64,000 bases of DNA from Bradyrhizobium sp. CCBAU 051011 (GCF_009930815.1 NZ_CP022222.1:5126501-5190500); one strand, 5' to 3'. Positions 44,804-53,022 are shown, numbered from the stretch's first letter. The notes: generated from the letters alone by a model not told the origin. Program-made: numbers and translations.

Positions 44804-45130
44804 ATGAAAATGAAGCATCTTATTCTTGCCGGTTGCTCCGCCCTGGTCTTGAGCACCGGCGCAGCGCTGGCAGGCCCTTGTGATACGGGCCGCGCCGCTA
44901 ACCTGAAGGACGCGGGCTCCGGACCTGCCCAGACGGGCGACAGCCAGACGACAGGCATGGCCGCCAACACCAGTCAACATCCGCCGACCGGTACGATGAA
45001 TCGATCGGCCGGAGACGTTGCTGCATCGTCGCAGGATACGCAGCGCCAGATGCAGGGCGAACCGACGGCTGCACAGCAGGCCGAAGGCGCCAAGGCTGAC
45101 AAGCAAACCGCCGCAGACAAGGATTGCTAG
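44804..45130 (+). CDS. Small secreted low-complexity protein
   Basis: The ATG at 44804 follows AGAGGAGAGACAG and starts a signal peptide (MKMKHLILAGCSALVLSTGAA). The 108-residue product then has a conserved-looking CDTGRAANLKDAGSG segment and a hydrophilic Gln/Ala/Thr/Lys-rich tail ending KDC. The first Cys (LILAGC) is inside the hydrophobic core, so a lipoprotein is not obvious. I do not recognise a characterised family. Confidence 0.65.
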   Translation: MKMKHLILAGCSALVLSTGAALAGPCDTGRAANLKDAGSGPAQTGDSQTTGMAANTSQHPPTGTMNRSAGDVAASSQDTQRQMQGEPTAAQQAEGAKADKQTAADKDC

Positions 45131-45242
45131 GGTGCGGAGCTGACGCGGTGACAGACGTCGCCGCCTCAGTGGGTTCTCAGCGGCAGATAAGCGAACGAGC
45201 ACGGGGATCGATGCGACGCTGCGTCGATCCGCCGCTTTACCT

Positions 45243-45284
45243 GCCTTGTCCAAGAGCGAAATAGCCTTGTCCAAGAGTGAAGTG
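45243..45284. repeat. Two tandem 21-bp direct repeats upstream of pqqA
   Basis: Units at 45243-45263 and 45264-45284 share GCCTTGTCCAAGAG exactly and match at 18 of 21 positions overall. Each contains the dyad CTTG-TC-CAAG. The 21-bp period is two helical turns, placing two protein dimers on the same DNA face. They lie 121-162 bp upstream of pqqA, a position suited to an activator. Confidence 0.6.
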
Positions 45285-45404
45285 TCCGGCGCCTCAAGTG
45301 TGCGGATTCATCGACGCTCGATGTTCCGAGCTTGCGCTACGTTCGAGGGCAACCTAGTTTCGATGACGGCACGAGGTCGTGCCAACCTGCTTGGGAGGAC
45401 CCTG

Positions 45405-45485
45405 ATGAGTTGGAAGACTCCGAAGATCGTGGAAGTGCCGGTGGGCATGGAAATTAACATGTACGCCTGCGCGGCGCGTAAATAA
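45405..45485 (+). CDS. pqqA: PQQ precursor peptide PqqA
   Basis: This 26-residue gene is below usual gene-calling size limits. Its peptide has the PqqA signature: VEVPVGMEINMYACAARK, in which Glu16 and Tyr20 (E-x3-Y) are the residues cross-linked to build PQQ. TTGGGAGG lies 7 nt before the ATG. In the window no pqqB, C, D or E follows, so this copy is orphaned and would need biosynthetic enzymes encoded elsewhere. Tandem repeats lie upstream and a hairpin 19 nt downstream, indicating an independent transcript. Confidence 0.88.
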   Translation: MSWKTPKIVEVPVGMEINMYACAARK

Positions 45486-45504
45486 AAACGCGTCGAAACG
45501 GTCT

Positions 45505-45541
45505 GCCCGGCTCCGGCAACACCTGTTGCTGCGGGCCGGGC
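45505..45541 (+). terminator. Two-part hairpin after pqqA
   Basis: GCCCGGC at 45505-45511 pairs with GCCGGGC at 45535-45541. Nested inside, GCAACA at 45516-45521 pairs with TGTTGC at 45524-45529 around a 2-nt loop. The composite stem begins 20 nt after the pqqA stop. AAATTTTCC follows 13 nt later. It probably ends or stabilises the short pqqA transcript. Confidence 0.65.
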
Positions 45542-45758
45542 AAGCTGTACGGAAAATTTTCCGCTGCCTGCAGAAGGCGCAAATCCCGCCAAACTGGACA
45601 GGAATTCCTCAGGTGGCCGCCGATATTGAAGGCGCCCGTCGGATTGTACGTTGTTTCGCCCACATTCCAGATGTTCCGATGGCTCGCCGATGATCACTGC
45701 ATCATGCTAGGGTCGGCCAACGACGGATTCTGGCCACTTAAACCCGATGACCCGCTGA

Positions 45759-46631
45759 ATGCGAATGTCTATGCGCGCAAAGACCTTCCAGGCGGCGGTC
45801 GTGTCTCTTGCTGCGCTGCTGCCGGCTTACACGCACGCCGAAGGCATCGATACCGAGCATATATTCGGCTTCATGATTGGAACTGATGTCGGCAGTGTCG
45901 GCGAACGGGAATTTCAAACCGAGACGACCGGCCGCTTTGGCAGGAGCGGCGGCATCTACCGGGCTCTCAGCCAGGAATTTGAGCTGGAGTTCGTTCCGGT
46001 CAGGAATTTTCGAGTCGAGGTCGGTAGTACGTTTGCATCGCATCTGATCAGCGGCGCGCCGGGGCTTGACGATCAGCGCCGGCTATCGTGGCAGGGCGCG
46101 TCGGTCGATTTTCGCTACCGTTTTCTCGATCGGGAGACGGCGCCGTTCGGGCTCACCTTCGCGACAGAAATGCACGCGCATCGTGTCGATGAAACGACGG
46201 CTGAATCGGTCAGGAGTTTCGGGACGGAATTCAGGCTGGCGTTCGATCGGGAGCTCGTGCCGGATCGTGTCATTGCGGCGTTCAATCTGATCTATGAACC
46301 GGAGTGGACGCGCGTTGTCGCCGGTCGCACCATGGAGCACGATTCCACGGCAGGTGCAGCGCTTGGGGTGTTGGCGCAAGTGCGGCCGGGTTTTCTGCTG
46401 GGCGGCGAGGCGCGGTACTTGCGCAAGTATGAGGGGATCGGCCTGGAGGAGCTAGCGGGGCAGGCGTTGTTCATTGGTCCGACAGCGTATTTCCAATTGT
46501 CGAAGCGCTCGCGGCTTACCGCGAGCTGGAGCGTTCAGGCGTGGGGACGCCCGGCGGGGTCAGCCGCCAGCCTTGATCTCGTCAATTTCGACCGCCACCA
46601 GGCGCGGCTGGTATTCGGCGTTAACTTCTAG
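45759..46631 (+). CDS. Putative outer-membrane beta-barrel protein
   Basis: The 290-residue protein has a signal peptide (ending near YTHAEG) and then alternating polar/hydrophobic strands with the last residue Phe (RLVFGVNF), the classic outer-membrane barrel ending. Segments include GFMIGTDVGSVGEREFQTET, FELEFVPVRNFRVEVGSTF and GFLLGGEARYLRKYEG. Several ATGs (45759, 45765, 45771) could start it; no strong RBS was seen. Function unknown; proximity to pqqA may be incidental. Confidence 0.7.
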   Translation: MRMSMRAKTFQAAVVSLAALLPAYTHAEGIDTEHIFGFMIGTDVGSVGEREFQTETTGRFGRSGGIYRALSQEFELEFVPVRNFRVEVGSTFASHLISGAPGLDDQRRLSWQGASVDFRYRFLDRETAPFGLTFATEMHAHRVDETTAESVRSFGTEFRLAFDRELVPDRVIAAFNLIYEPEWTRVVAGRTMEHDSTAGAALGVLAQVRPGFLLGGEARYLRKYEGIGLEELAGQALFIGPTAYFQLSKRSRLTASWSVQAWGRPAGSAASLDLVNFDRHQARLVFGVNF

Positions 46632-46737
46632 CGGGAGGCGCTGGGTTCCGGCTTTCACGGTGGTGTGAAACCTTGCTTCGCCCATTGCCGTATCTCTTTG
46701 CGTTATCATCCGGGAACAACCCAAGGGATCTCCAGGC

Positions 46738-46974
46738 ATGACCCCGATAGATTTGATCGTGACCGTTTGTGCGGTGCTCTCGCCGGCCACCTGCGAGGAA
46801 ACCCATCTCGTCTTTTCCTCGAATGTTTCGTTGCGGCAATGCGCTATGGCAGCGCCTCCCTACATCGCGAAATGGGTGGGCGAGCATCCAAAATGGACGG
46901 CGGTCAAATGGCGCTGCGAATATCCCGGCAGCAACCGGAAGGCTTCGGGAGAAGCCGTGTGGTCTGCAGGCTGA
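46738..46974 (+). CDS. Small conserved hypothetical protein
   Basis: A 78-residue protein starting MTPIDLIVTVCAVLSPATCEE, with a short hydrophobic N-terminus that may be an anchor or signal, three further Cys-containing spots (RQCAMAAPPY, WRCEYPG) and several Trp residues. Proteins of this layout are common in Bradyrhizobium-type genomes but uncharacterised. CCAAGGGATCTCCAGGC precedes the start. It converges on the next gene. Confidence 0.6.
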   Translation: MTPIDLIVTVCAVLSPATCEETHLVFSSNVSLRQCAMAAPPYIAKWVGEHPKWTAVKWRCEYPGSNRKASGEAVWSAG

Positions 46975-46992
46975 TATCGCCGGAAGTGGCTG

Positions 46993-47343
46993 CTACTTGT
47001 TGCAATCCTTGAGATCCTTGTCCTCGACTGAAAACACGGCGTCAGCCTTGATTTCGATGTCTCGGACGAAGCAGTGCTTCGCGCCGCGATAGCCGACCTT
47101 GGCGTCATAGCGCCCCGGCTCCACGCCCGTGATGCGAAGGCGCTCGTCGTGATCGACTTCCTTGTCCTTGTCGTTCAGGGTCTGGTTGGGCCCCCAGTCG
47201 TCCTTGCCGACCGGTGAAAGCTGAAACTCGGAAATGGTCGCGGTCGTCAGATTCCACAATCGGACGCCTTTTCCCTTTCCCTGCGCGGCCACTTCATTGG
47301 CGCTCGCTGACAACAGTGCCGCCAAAGCCAGTAACCATCGCAT
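46993..47343 (-). CDS. Small secreted protein of unknown function
   Basis: A 116-residue protein with signal peptide (MRWLLALAALLSASANEVAA, cleavage near AAQ). The mature region, VRLWNLTTATISEFQLSP ... LRITGVEPGRYDAKVGYRG, looks like a compact beta-sandwich and carries two Cys (HCFVRD, KDCNK). No characterised family recognised. It is 35 bp upstream of, and in the opposite order to, the pentapeptide gene on the same strand. Confidence 0.65.
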   Translation of the reverse strand: MRWLLALAALLSASANEVAAQGKGKGVRLWNLTTATISEFQLSPVGKDDWGPNQTLNDKDKEVDHDERLRITGVEPGRYDAKVGYRGAKHCFVRDIEIKADAVFSVEDKDLKDCNK

Positions 47344-47378
47344 CGGGCAGTCCTTTCATCGTGGAACGGGTGGAGCTG

Positions 47379-48179
47379 TCATTGGCTGGTCAGACGATCG
47401 CGATTCTTGGCCTTGTCGAAATTTTTTGCCCGGTCGAGGCCAATGGGAGCGATCAACCGGACCGAAGCGAGATCGGCACCATCGAAATCGGTATCGATGA
47501 CGATGACACCGGTCAAGTCGGCGCCTCCAAGCTGAGCTCCCTTGAGAGAAGCGCCCGTGAGATCGCCGCCCTTCAGCACGGCAAATTCGAGATCGACGCG
47601 CGACAGGTCGGCACCGCGCGCGTTCAGTCGTTCCAGATTGGCGGATTTCAACACCGCGCGCATCAGGCCCATGGACTGGTTGCGCATGTCGGCGCCCAGA
47701 TTTGCGTCCGCGATCGAGGCGCCGACGAGGCTTGCGCCGGTGAGGTCGGCAGCGACGCGTGCGCCCGAGAGATCGGCGCCGTCGAGGCGGGCGCGCGCCA
47801 TCTGCGAAGCGAACAGATTTGCGCCCCTCAGGCTTGCGCCGGTCAGGTCGGCCTCGAGCAGCCATGCCTGGTCGAGGATGGCACGGTCTAATTTGGCGCC
47901 GGCGAGCTTTGTCTTGTTGAGCTTGGCTGCGCGGAAAATGGCGCCGGACAGGTTGAGCCCCGACAGATCGAGGCCTGATAGTCGCTTTCCCGTGAAATCA
48001 GCGGGCGCTGTGGTGGTCGCCGCCGTGAGCGCGGCCTCGACCTCGGCGCGGGTCAATTCGGCCGTGACCATATCGGGCGAGGACAGGTCGACATGACGCA
48101 TCATGTCCTGCGCCGTTGCCGTCATAGCCACAAGAGCAAGGCCGAGCGCGGCAATTCCAATCGAGCGCTTCATCGTCAA
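47379..48179 (-). CDS. Exported pentapeptide-repeat protein
   Basis: The 266-residue protein has a signal peptide (MKRSIGIAALGLALVAMTAT, ending ATAQ; the track start two residues earlier is MTMKRS). From about residue 60 to 245 it is built of A(D/N)LxG pentapeptides, such as GLDLSGLNLSGAIFRAAKL and ADLTGASLRGANLFAS, which fold as a right-handed quadrilateral beta helix. Periplasmic location is inferred. Most pentapeptide proteins lack a known activity; this one is next to the NitT/TauT-type transporter in the quinoprotein island. Confidence 0.85.
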   Translation of the reverse strand: MTMKRSIGIAALGLALVAMTATAQDMMRHVDLSSPDMVTAELTRAEVEAALTAATTTAPADFTGKRLSGLDLSGLNLSGAIFRAAKLNKTKLAGAKLDRAILDQAWLLEADLTGASLRGANLFASQMARARLDGADLSGARVAADLTGASLVGASIADANLGADMRNQSMGLMRAVLKSANLERLNARGADLSRVDLEFAVLKGGDLTGASLKGAQLGGADLTGVIVIDTDFDGADLASVRLIAPIGLDRAKNFDKAKNRDRLTSQ

Positions 48180-48220
48180 CTCCGCCTGTGGCGCATCTTA
48201 GCACCGGCCTCAAGCACTGC

Positions 48221-48949
48221 CTATGAGGCATCGCGCTCGGCGGAATGGCCATTGATGCGCCGCATGATGTCCAACTTGATGGCGGCGATCTCGGCGTCTC
48301 CTCGCGCGCCTCGCGGTGTGCGGATGGGCAGGTCGGCGAGGATCCGGGCAGGGCGCGGGGACAGCAGGATCACGCGATCGCCGAGGCGAACCGCGTCGTT
48401 GACGTCATGGGTGACCAATAGCGCTATCATGGATCGGCCGTCCATCAACATGGCAATCTCATCGCGCAGACGGGCGGCGAGGGCGACATCGAGCGAGGCT
48501 AGCGGTTCGTCGAGAATGAGCAACTCCGGCTCGACGGCGAAGGCACGGGCGAGCGCAACGCGTCGGGCGAGGCCGAGCGACAATTCGCCGGGAAAATGGT
48601 TGCGATGCGCTTTCAGTTCCAGAATTTCGAAGAGCGCTGAAAGCTTCGCTTCATCAGCCTGAGGCGCAACAAGTCGCACATTTTCTTCGACCGACCGCCA
48701 GGGCAACAGCCGCGGTTCCTGAAACACGAAGCCGATCCGCGCGCCGGCGGGACGCGAGACGCGCCCTTGAAAGTCGGGGTCGAGGCCGGTGAGAATCCTG
48801 AGCATCGTGCTCTTGCCGCAGCCGGATGGACCGACCAATACACCTACCTCTCCGGCATCAAGCGCAAAGGAGACGCCAGCGATCACGTCGTGCTGTTCGC
48901 CCGCCGCGCTCTTGAACGTCTTGCTGGCGATATCGACTTCAAGCCGCAC
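48221..48949 (-). CDS. NitT/TauT-type ABC transporter ATPase
   Basis: The 242-residue ATPase has Walker A GPSGCGKSTMLRILTGLDP, Q-loop FQEPRLLPWRSVEENV, signature LSLGLARRVALARAF (a variant of LSGGQ), Walker B LLILDEPLASLD and H-loop LLVTHDVNDAV. The signature deviation (SLG for SGG) is common in this subgroup. It is the last gene of a three-gene operon with permease and binding protein; it overlaps the permease gene by 11 bp. Confidence 0.87.
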   Translation of the reverse strand: MRLEVDIASKTFKSAAGEQHDVIAGVSFALDAGEVGVLVGPSGCGKSTMLRILTGLDPDFQGRVSRPAGARIGFVFQEPRLLPWRSVEENVRLVAPQADEAKLSALFEILELKAHRNHFPGELSLGLARRVALARAFAVEPELLILDEPLASLDVALAARLRDEIAMLMDGRSMIALLVTHDVNDAVRLGDRVILLSPRPARILADLPIRTPRGARGDAEIAAIKLDIMRRINGHSAERDAS

Positions 48950-49676
48950 GGGGACGCCACCGGGTTAACCGGGCCTCAAACGGCTGCACCAACAAGGTTT
49001 CAATGAGAAGCACGATCGCCGCGAAGCTCAGCGAGTAGGCAAGCAATAGCGGAATGTCGAATAGCTGGAATGCCACGCCGATCTCGAAACCAACGCCGTT
49101 CGGGCGGCCAAGCAATTCCGCAACAAGGACGATCTTCCAGACCAGGGACAGTCCTGATCGAGCTGCCGCTGCAATATAAGGCGACAGCTGCGGCAAAATG
49201 ACGTGCCGGAACTTCTTCCAGCGCGGCAACGCAAACACTGTCGCCATTTCGTCAAGCGCAGCGTCCAGGGCACGCGTCCCCTCGCGCAGCGTTACGACAG
49301 CGGTCGGGAGCTTGTTGATGGCGATGGCCGCAATGGCGGCGACTTCAGTCAATCCAGCCCAGATGTAGGCGAGCACAATGACCACGAGCGCCGGCAGATT
49401 GAGCAGCAGGATCAGCCAGGGGTCGCCGAGCCGATCGGCAAGCCGTACCCGGCCCATCAGGTAGCCGATGGCCGCACCCAGCGCCATCGCCAGCGTGAAG
49501 GCGAGCGTCACGCGCGCCAATGTCGCGCCGAGGTGGAAGAACAAGTCACCTGACCGTGCTTCCGCAATCATGACCGCGAGCACGGCGGGAGGAGGCGGCA
49601 GCTTCGCATCACCGGCAAACAGCGCGGCAATCCACCAGATCGCGAAGAACATGGCGAATGACAGCAGGCGCGGCAC
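48939..49676 (-). CDS. NitT/TauT-type ABC transporter permease
   Basis: The frame extends to 49799 but that part overlaps the binding-protein gene. GTG at 49676, 1 nt after that gene's stop, begins the natural N-terminus MPRLLSFAMFFAIWWIAALF (245 residues). Six membrane segments and the EAA loop (TLREGTRALDAALDEMATVFALP, as two parts) are visible, with GLSLVWKIVLVAELLG at the C-terminal end. Part of a small-ligand importer; ligand unknown. Confidence 0.85.
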   Translation of the reverse strand: MPRLLSFAMFFAIWWIAALFAGDAKLPPPPAVLAVMIAEARSGDLFFHLGATLARVTLAFTLAMALGAAIGYLMGRVRLADRLGDPWLILLLNLPALVVIVLAYIWAGLTEVAAIAAIAINKLPTAVVTLREGTRALDAALDEMATVFALPRWKKFRHVILPQLSPYIAAAARSGLSLVWKIVLVAELLGRPNGVGFEIGVAFQLFDIPLLLAYSLSFAAIVLLIETLLVQPFEARLTRWRPRAA

Positions 49677-49677
49677 C

Positions 49678-50652
49678 TCAATCTCCCGGGATCGCGTGAT
49701 AGAATGTTCCGGAAGCAAGTTCAGGCGCCGGCCCGACAAGTTCGTGGCCGCCGATTCCGGCCAGCACGCGATAGAGAATGCGCGCGTCGGCTTCTTCATC
49801 GGCGATCGGGCGACGCGGAATTCCCTCCCGATAGCGATCGCGATAGGCGCGCAAGGTTGCAGCGTCCGGAGCGCCGGTCAGCGGCGCAATTTTTTCCCAC
49901 TCCGCATCCGAGGTCGACAGGATCTCTTTCGCCGCGCGGGTCATGGCGATGAAGCGGGCAATCTTGTCCTGGTTTGCGTTCGCCCATTTTTCGTCGAAGA
50001 CATAGCCGATCATCGCGGTGCGGCCTTTGGCACCCAGTTTCGGCAGCAGATCCTCGATGCCGGCGACGCGGCGGAAGCCCTTCGCTTCCAGCACCGCGCA
50101 GAAATTCCAGTAATTCAAGGTCGCATCCATTTCGCCGCTCAGCGTCTTCGCAGCCAGCAGCGGTGGCGCGCCGTAGGCGATTGTCGCATCCGATTTCAGG
50201 TCGATGCCGCTCTGCTTCAACCATGCCAGCAACAGCAGCCAGTTCTTGTCAATCGGCCCGCCCGCGATGGCGAGCTTGCGGCCCCTGAGATCGGCCAAGC
50301 TCTGGATCGGCGATGAAGCAGGGACCATCACGGCGCCGAGCGCGCTCGAATAGGGATAGAATGTCAGTTTGGCGCCAAGGGTGCGCTCGCGCGACACCCA
50401 AAGCCAGTCGGTGACCACGATGTCGGCATTCCCGGCGCGAAGCGCAATCTTGCCTGCCTCGGGGCTCGCCAATTCGAGAACCTTGACCGAAAGGTTGGCC
50501 TGCTTGTCGAGGCCGTGCTCCCGGATCACCGCAAGTTCCCAGGCGAGTGTGCCGGTCTTCTGCACCGCAACGCGCAAAGCCTCGGCGCTGCAGCAGGTGC
50601 CGAGGGAAACCAAAACGATCGTAGCAAACAGCAGGCGAACAAAATGTGTCAT
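49678..50652 (-). CDS. NitT/TauT-type ABC transporter binding protein
   Basis: The 324-residue protein has a signal peptide (residues 1-23) and the SsuA/TauA-like fold: LRVAVQKTGTLAWELAVIRE, ALRAGNADIVVTDWLWVSRE, LADLRGRKLAIAGGPIDKNW and TLNYWNFCAVLEAKGFRRV. The ligand is not evident. Such transporters recur next to lanthanide-dependent methanol dehydrogenase genes, so a cofactor or metal-related role is possible, but sulfonate/nitrile-type ligands cannot be excluded. First gene of its operon. Confidence 0.83.
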   Translation of the reverse strand: MTHFVRLLFATIVLVSLGTCCSAEALRVAVQKTGTLAWELAVIREHGLDKQANLSVKVLELASPEAGKIALRAGNADIVVTDWLWVSRERTLGAKLTFYPYSSALGAVMVPASSPIQSLADLRGRKLAIAGGPIDKNWLLLLAWLKQSGIDLKSDATIAYGAPPLLAAKTLSGEMDATLNYWNFCAVLEAKGFRRVAGIEDLLPKLGAKGRTAMIGYVFDEKWANANQDKIARFIAMTRAAKEILSTSDAEWEKIAPLTGAPDAATLRAYRDRYREGIPRRPIADEEADARILYRVLAGIGGHELVGPAPELASGTFYHAIPGD

Positions 50653-50738
50653 GGTGCTTTGCGTGATTTCCTCGAACGTCGGCTTTTCAGCGAACCAGTC
50701 ATAGCATAGCTTGCACCGTTAGCAGCGGGAGGAAGACG

Positions 50739-51098
50739 ATGACGCCTATCGGATCGCTACGACGTATTGTCGCCGCGTTGATGGCGCTGATGACGATGGT
50801 CGTGATTGCGCGCGCCCAGGATTTCAACGATTACCCGACGTCAGCGCGCGTCGAGTACGTTTTCGGTTGCCTGAAGGCGAATGGCGAGACGCGGCAGGCA
50901 ATCGAGCAATGCTCCTGTTCGATCGATGTCGTGGCTTCGCTCCTGCCTTATGATCGCTATATCACCGCCGAAACCGTGCTCAGCATGTCGCAGGTCCGTG
51001 GCGATATGGGGAGCCCGTTCCGCACCTCCGAGCAGGCGGCGGGTGCGCTCAACGAGCTGAGGCGCGCCCAGGCCGAAGCGGAAGTGCGCTGCTTCTGA
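50739..51098 (+). CDS. Small secreted Cys-containing protein of the quinoprotein island
   Basis: A 119-residue protein with signal peptide (MTPIGSLRRIVAALMALMTM, cleavage after ARA). The mature part has four Cys: YVFGCLKANG, EQCSCSIDVVASLLPYDRY and a C-terminal RCF. The spacing suggests two disulfides or metal/heme-free redox chemistry; no CXXCH is present. GGAGGAAG lies 7 nt before the ATG. It lies between the ABC operon and the SoxYZ-like gene, and homologues seem linked to PQQ gene sets. Confidence 0.7.
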   Translation: MTPIGSLRRIVAALMALMTMVVIARAQDFNDYPTSARVEYVFGCLKANGETRQAIEQCSCSIDVVASLLPYDRYITAETVLSMSQVRGDMGSPFRTSEQAAGALNELRRAQAEAEVRCF

Positions 51099-51119
51099 GC
51101 GTCATACGCGCGTCCAGCG

Positions 51120-51938
51120 TCAAATCCCGGAATCGTCGGCCTTCCATTCTCGTTGGAAGACGTGTCCATTGGTATCCTTTGCCTCGGCGCGGAAGCGTTT
51201 GGCGCCATTCGACACGTAGGTGAACCTGATATTGGGATCTTCCGAAATTGAAATGCCGCCTTCCATCGTCAAAACCAGGCTGTCGTCCTGCCAAAGCCGC
51301 AGCTCATTGATGAAGAAAGCCGGGACGTAGAGGTGCGTGACCTGGTCCATCTGCAGACCGGAATTGTTGGGATGCCCAATCATGATCTGGGCGTCGCGGA
51401 CGCCGCTGGCCGGGCCTTCGCCGGCCTTTGCGAATTGTCGGTAGCGCATCTGGCCGAGCCGGCTCTTGGCCTCGTCGGCGTTCTTGGCGGCCGGCGCTGA
51501 ACAGCCGCCGGACGCCTTCACATAGGTTTTGGCCATGTAGAGCTTGCCGTCGCTGAGTTCGGCCACGGAATGAACGTCGGTGTAATTGTTGACGCGGACA
51601 CGGGTGGAGATTTCCGACACCCTGGCGTCAGGACCGAGCTGGAATTTTGCCGCCATCGGCGCAGGGTTCTGGTCGATGACCAGCGTAATACTTAGCACCT
51701 GACGGCTGTCATCAAGCGAAAGCTTGGTTCGCAAGGTCACCGGAACGATTGCCGCATCCTCAGCCCGGGCCGGCATCTCGATGCCGATCACGTCGCTGCC
51801 ATCGTTCATCGGACGATTGTTGAAGATATCCTGGACCAGGCCGGGCCAGGGGTCATTTGTCTCGGCCGCGAGCGCCAGCGGCGCGCCAAACAGTAGCAAG
51901 GCAGCAACACCGAGCAGGCGGACGAGATATCCAAACAT
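51120..51938 (-). CDS. Quinoprotein dehydrogenase-associated SoxYZ-like carrier
   Basis: The ATG at 51938 (after AAGGTGGTGA) opens a signal peptide (ends LALAAE); the frame upstream to 52136 is a shadow. In the 272-residue protein a SoxY-like half (VPVTLRTKLSLDDSRQVLS ... ISTRVRVNNYTDVHSVAEL) ends at the carrier-like Cys146 in SGGCSAPAAK. A SoxZ-like half follows (DAQIMIGHPNNSGLQMDQVT ... AKDTNGHVFQREW). Such fused carriers co-occur with PQQ alcohol dehydrogenases. They may relay reducing equivalents or a modifying group; this is not proven. Confidence 0.87.
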   Translation of the reverse strand: MFGYLVRLLGVAALLLFGAPLALAAETNDPWPGLVQDIFNNRPMNDGSDVIGIEMPARAEDAAIVPVTLRTKLSLDDSRQVLSITLVIDQNPAPMAAKFQLGPDARVSEISTRVRVNNYTDVHSVAELSDGKLYMAKTYVKASGGCSAPAAKNADEAKSRLGQMRYRQFAKAGEGPASGVRDAQIMIGHPNNSGLQMDQVTHLYVPAFFINELRLWQDDSLVLTMEGGISISEDPNIRFTYVSNGAKRFRAEAKDTNGHVFQREWKADDSGI

Positions 51939-51993
51939 GGTCACCACCTTCACGCGATGGAAGCAACGGACGCAATATAGGGCAATGCGAATC

Positions 51994-52899
51994 CTATTCC
52001 CATTCAATTTCCGAGAATGCTGCGGTTGCGTTGCGGGCGTTGAAGTCGTCGAACAATTGCCATCGGGATCTCTCAGTCCCCGCTGCCGTGCCCGCTGCCG
52101 CGATCGGCTCGCCGCGGGCGACCAGCCCGCGTACATCTGAGGCCAACGTCTCGAGATAACGGCGTTCGTCGGCGAGGGCGGCAGGCCATTCGCTCACGGG
52201 GCCGTGACCGGGAACCACCCGCTGCGCGGGCAGGGCGCCAAGTTCGCCGATCGTGCGCAGCCAGCCGCGAAGGCTGCCATCCAGCACGGGCGTGTGAGCA
52301 AGAAACACGAGGTCGCCCGCGAACAGGGTTGCGGTCTTTTCATCAAGCACCGTGAGGTCGCAATCGCTGTGCGCGGCGGGCCACGCCCGCAAGACGAGCG
52401 TCCGTCCGCCGAGATCGAGATTGAGGGTGCCGTCGACGAGCAGCATCGGCGGTACGATGCGGACCTCGCCGATCAGTTGATCGCCCATCGTGCGGCGAAA
52501 GGCGTCAAGATAGAATTGTCCGCGCGCGGCCAGCGCTCGCGGCAGGTTAGCATGGCCGACAAAGCTCGTTCCGTCCTGCACGAAGGCGCCGTTACCGAAA
52601 ACGTGATCGGGGTGGCCGTGGGTATTGATGACGTAGCGGATCGGCTTGTTGGTCCGGGCACGAATGGCCGCCAGCAATTGCCGTCCCTCGTGGAGGCTGC
52701 CGCCCGTATCGATCACTGCAACCGCATCGTCGCCAACGACGAATCCGACATTGGCGATCGCGCCGTGATTCTCGCGCGTCATCTGCGCAGTCTGGCCGGT
52801 GTGCACGAATACGCCATCCGCAATGGAGTCGACGGGCAACTCCGGTTGCTGCGCGAACGAGGATGACGCCGTAGCGAACATCGCGAGGGGGTGAGCCAT
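51994..52899 (-). CDS. Quinoprotein relay system zinc metallohydrolase
   Basis: The 301-residue metallo-beta-lactamase-fold protein has a short signal (ends SSSFAQ), and GGAGG lies 7 nt before the ATG. The zinc motif THGHPDH is at His94-x-His96-x-Asp98-His99; further ligands are in [21 protein letters not shown] and FAGDLVFL. It resembles SoxH-related hydrolases that pair with SoxYZ-like carriers and quinoproteins. The pair forms an operon with a 55-bp gap. The substrate is unknown. Confidence 0.87.
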   Translation of the reverse strand: MAHPLAMFATASSSFAQQPELPVDSIADGVFVHTGQTAQMTRENHGAIANVGFVVGDDAVAVIDTGGSLHEGRQLLAAIRARTNKPIRYVINTHGHPDHVFGNGAFVQDGTSFVGHANLPRALAARGQFYLDAFRRTMGDQLIGEVRIVPPMLLVDGTLNLDLGGRTLVLRAWPAAHSDCDLTVLDEKTATLFAGDLVFLAHTPVLDGSLRGWLRTIGELGALPAQRVVPGHGPVSEWPAALADERRYLETLASDVRGLVARGEPIAAAGTAAGTERSRWQLFDDFNARNATAAFSEIEWE

Positions 52900-53022
52900 A
52901 TTTCGGCCTCCGTCTCACCACGAAGCGCTGCGGCATTTCCATGCGTCATCGCGGCGATAGTTTGCGTCGCAGCACAGGCAGCGAGTCCGCCACGAAGATT
53001 ATTCCTGTTGCAGGCCCCAATT

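Noticed and set aside
45246..45485. 79-residue protein that includes PqqA as its C-terminus
   Set aside because: The upstream codons cover the tandem repeats and lack a ribosome site. A strong GGGAGG site precedes the ATG at 45405, and PqqA peptides are normally 22-30 residues.
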